Origin: Sulfurimonas sp.
GTDB taxonomy: Bacteria; Campylobacterota; Campylobacteria; Campylobacterales; Sulfurimonadaceae
DNA length: 6,157 bases
Assembly: GCA_022712775.1 (NCBI GenBank)
Contig: JAFLJZ010000031.1
Location: forward strand, 1 to 6,157
Direction: 5' to 3'
The notes beneath the pieces were generated by a model that was given only the letters and a program-made list of their open reading frames with translations, ran no database searches and was not told where the DNA came from. The position numbers were made by a program, and so were the translations under genes. Positions within the stretch are counted from its first letter, which is position 1. Each line of letters begins with the position of its first letter. Below, one piece after another: positions 5,405-6,157 of this stretch.

Positions 5405-6157
5405 CTATCTTCTTCTACGAGAGTTTCCACCACCGCTACCTCTATTTCCACCACGTCCACGGTTACCACCACCGCGATTACCGCCCATTTGGATAGCTTC
5501 AGCTTTTATGGAAGGATCTGGTGCGAAACCTTTTACTACAAACTTGTGAATATCTTTTTTAATAAGCTTTTCGATGTTCGCTAAAAATTCATGCTCATCA
5601 ACACAGACCAAACTTACAGCTTCTCCAACATTGCCAGCACGCCCTGTTCTCCCAATACGATGAACATAATCCTCTGAAACATTAGGAAGCTCATAATTCA
5701 CAACATGAGGAAGCTGGTCTATATCGATTCCACGTGCCGCTATATCTGTTGCTACAAGTACCCGTACTTTACCTGCTTTGAAATCAGCTAAGGCCTTTGT
5801 TCTTGCATTTTGGCTTTTGTTTCCATGAATTGCGACAGCTGTTATTCCATCACTTTCTAACTGTCCACTTAAACGGTTTGCTCCATGCTTTGTTCGCATA
5901 AAAACAAGAACTTGCTTCCAAGCTCCATCATTAATTAACTTCGCTAGTAACTCTCTTTTTCTTGTTTTATCAACAGGGTGTACAATCTGCTGTATTTGTT
6001 CGGCTGATTGGTTTCTTCGTGCTACTTCTATCAAAACAGGTGAATTCAAAAGTGAATCTGTTAGTTTTTTTATTTCATTTGAAAAAGTTGCAGAAAAAAG
6101 AAGTGTTTGTTTTTGCTTTGGTAAAACTGCTAAAACTTTTTTGATGTCATTTATGAA
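5405..6157 (-). CDS. rhlE: RhlE-type DEAD-box ATP-dependent RNA helicase, C-terminal half (5' end beyond the right edge)
   Basis: The frame is open from the right edge to a TAG at 5405, giving 250 residues. It begins within the first RecA-like domain ([24 protein letters not shown]). Visible parts are motif III SAT (22-24), the interdomain stretch [19 protein letters not shown] characteristic of RhlE-type helicases, motif [10 protein letters not shown] (83-90), motif [12 protein letters not shown] (136-146) and motif [12 protein letters not shown] (166-175). The Q-motif, Walker A and DEAD box must lie outside the window. The tail (224-250) is a low-complexity Gly/Arg/Asn stretch built on GGNRG units and ending RRRR, as is common for RNA-binding extensions of these helicases. 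Such enzymes unwind short RNA duplexes with ATP and act in ribosome assembly, mRNA decay and cold adaptation. An in-frame TTG at 6049 is internal and not the start. The gene converges on the kinase gene with a 44-bp gap. Confidence 0.93.
   Translation of the reverse strand, partial: FINDIKKVLAVLPKQKQTLLFSATFSNEIKKLTDSLLNSPVLIEVARRNQSAEQIQQIVHPVDKTRKRELLAKLINDGAWKQVLVFMRTKHGANRLSGQLESDGITAVAIHGNKSQNARTKALADFKAGKVRVLVATDIAARGIDIDQLPHVVNYELPNVSEDYVHRIGRTGRAGNVGEAVSLVCVDEHEFLANIEKLIKKDIHKFVVKGFAPDPSIKAEAIQMGGNRGGGNRGRGGNRGSGGGNSRRRR

Noticed and set aside
5378..5584. Rightward 68-codon open frame rich in Ser/Thr
   Set aside because: It is the antisense shadow of the helicase Gly/Arg tail, which explains its low-complexity Ser/Thr composition.
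5962..6144. Rightward 60-codon hydrophobic open frame
   Set aside because: Antisense to the conserved helicase core, with no supporting ribosome site or family resemblance.

Overview
The window is AT-rich, densely coded bacterial DNA. Its gene content fits a free-living Campylobacterota (epsilonproteobacterial) genome of the Sulfurimonas/Sulfurovum/Arcobacter kind. The pointers are the codon use, the style of the soluble multi-PAS histidine kinase with an AHQWRQPL H-box, the type-2 dGTPase-like protein and the RhlE-type helicase. The organism call is an inference from protein style; no rRNA or other marker is present. No mobile element, CRISPR array, tRNA or rRNA was seen.

Layout. From 3358 down to 1, four genes run leftward on the minus strand with short gaps (9, 17 and 41 bp) and are probably one transcription unit. 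They are a PhnA/YjdM-family zinc-ribbon protein (2831-3358), a multi-pass membrane diguanylate cyclase with a GGEEF motif (1658-2821), an HD-domain dGTPase-like protein (543-1640), and the N-terminal part of a DUF481 outer-membrane protein (501 to the left edge, C-terminus cut off). From 3504 to 5360 a soluble orphan histidine kinase with three PAS domains is read rightward. It diverges from phnA across a 145-bp intergenic region (3359-3503) rich in inverted and direct repeats. From the right edge down to 5405 lies the C-terminal half of an RhlE-type DEAD-box RNA helicase. It converges on the kinase gene, and two abutting inverted repeats lie at the junction.

How the genes relate. The kinase (unknown cytoplasmic signal) and the membrane cyclase (c-di-GMP output) are two independent signalling proteins. 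No response regulator or c-di-GMP effector lies in the window, so their partners must be elsewhere. The dGTPase and cyclase both act on guanine nucleotides, but their adjacency may be incidental. The most informative non-coding parts are the divergent control region, where a nested palindrome overlaps a candidate extended -10 for the kinase, and the double hairpin at the kinase/helicase junction. I did not find convincing evidence of a wholly new system. The region reads as ordinary chromosome with some unstudied signalling and regulatory details.
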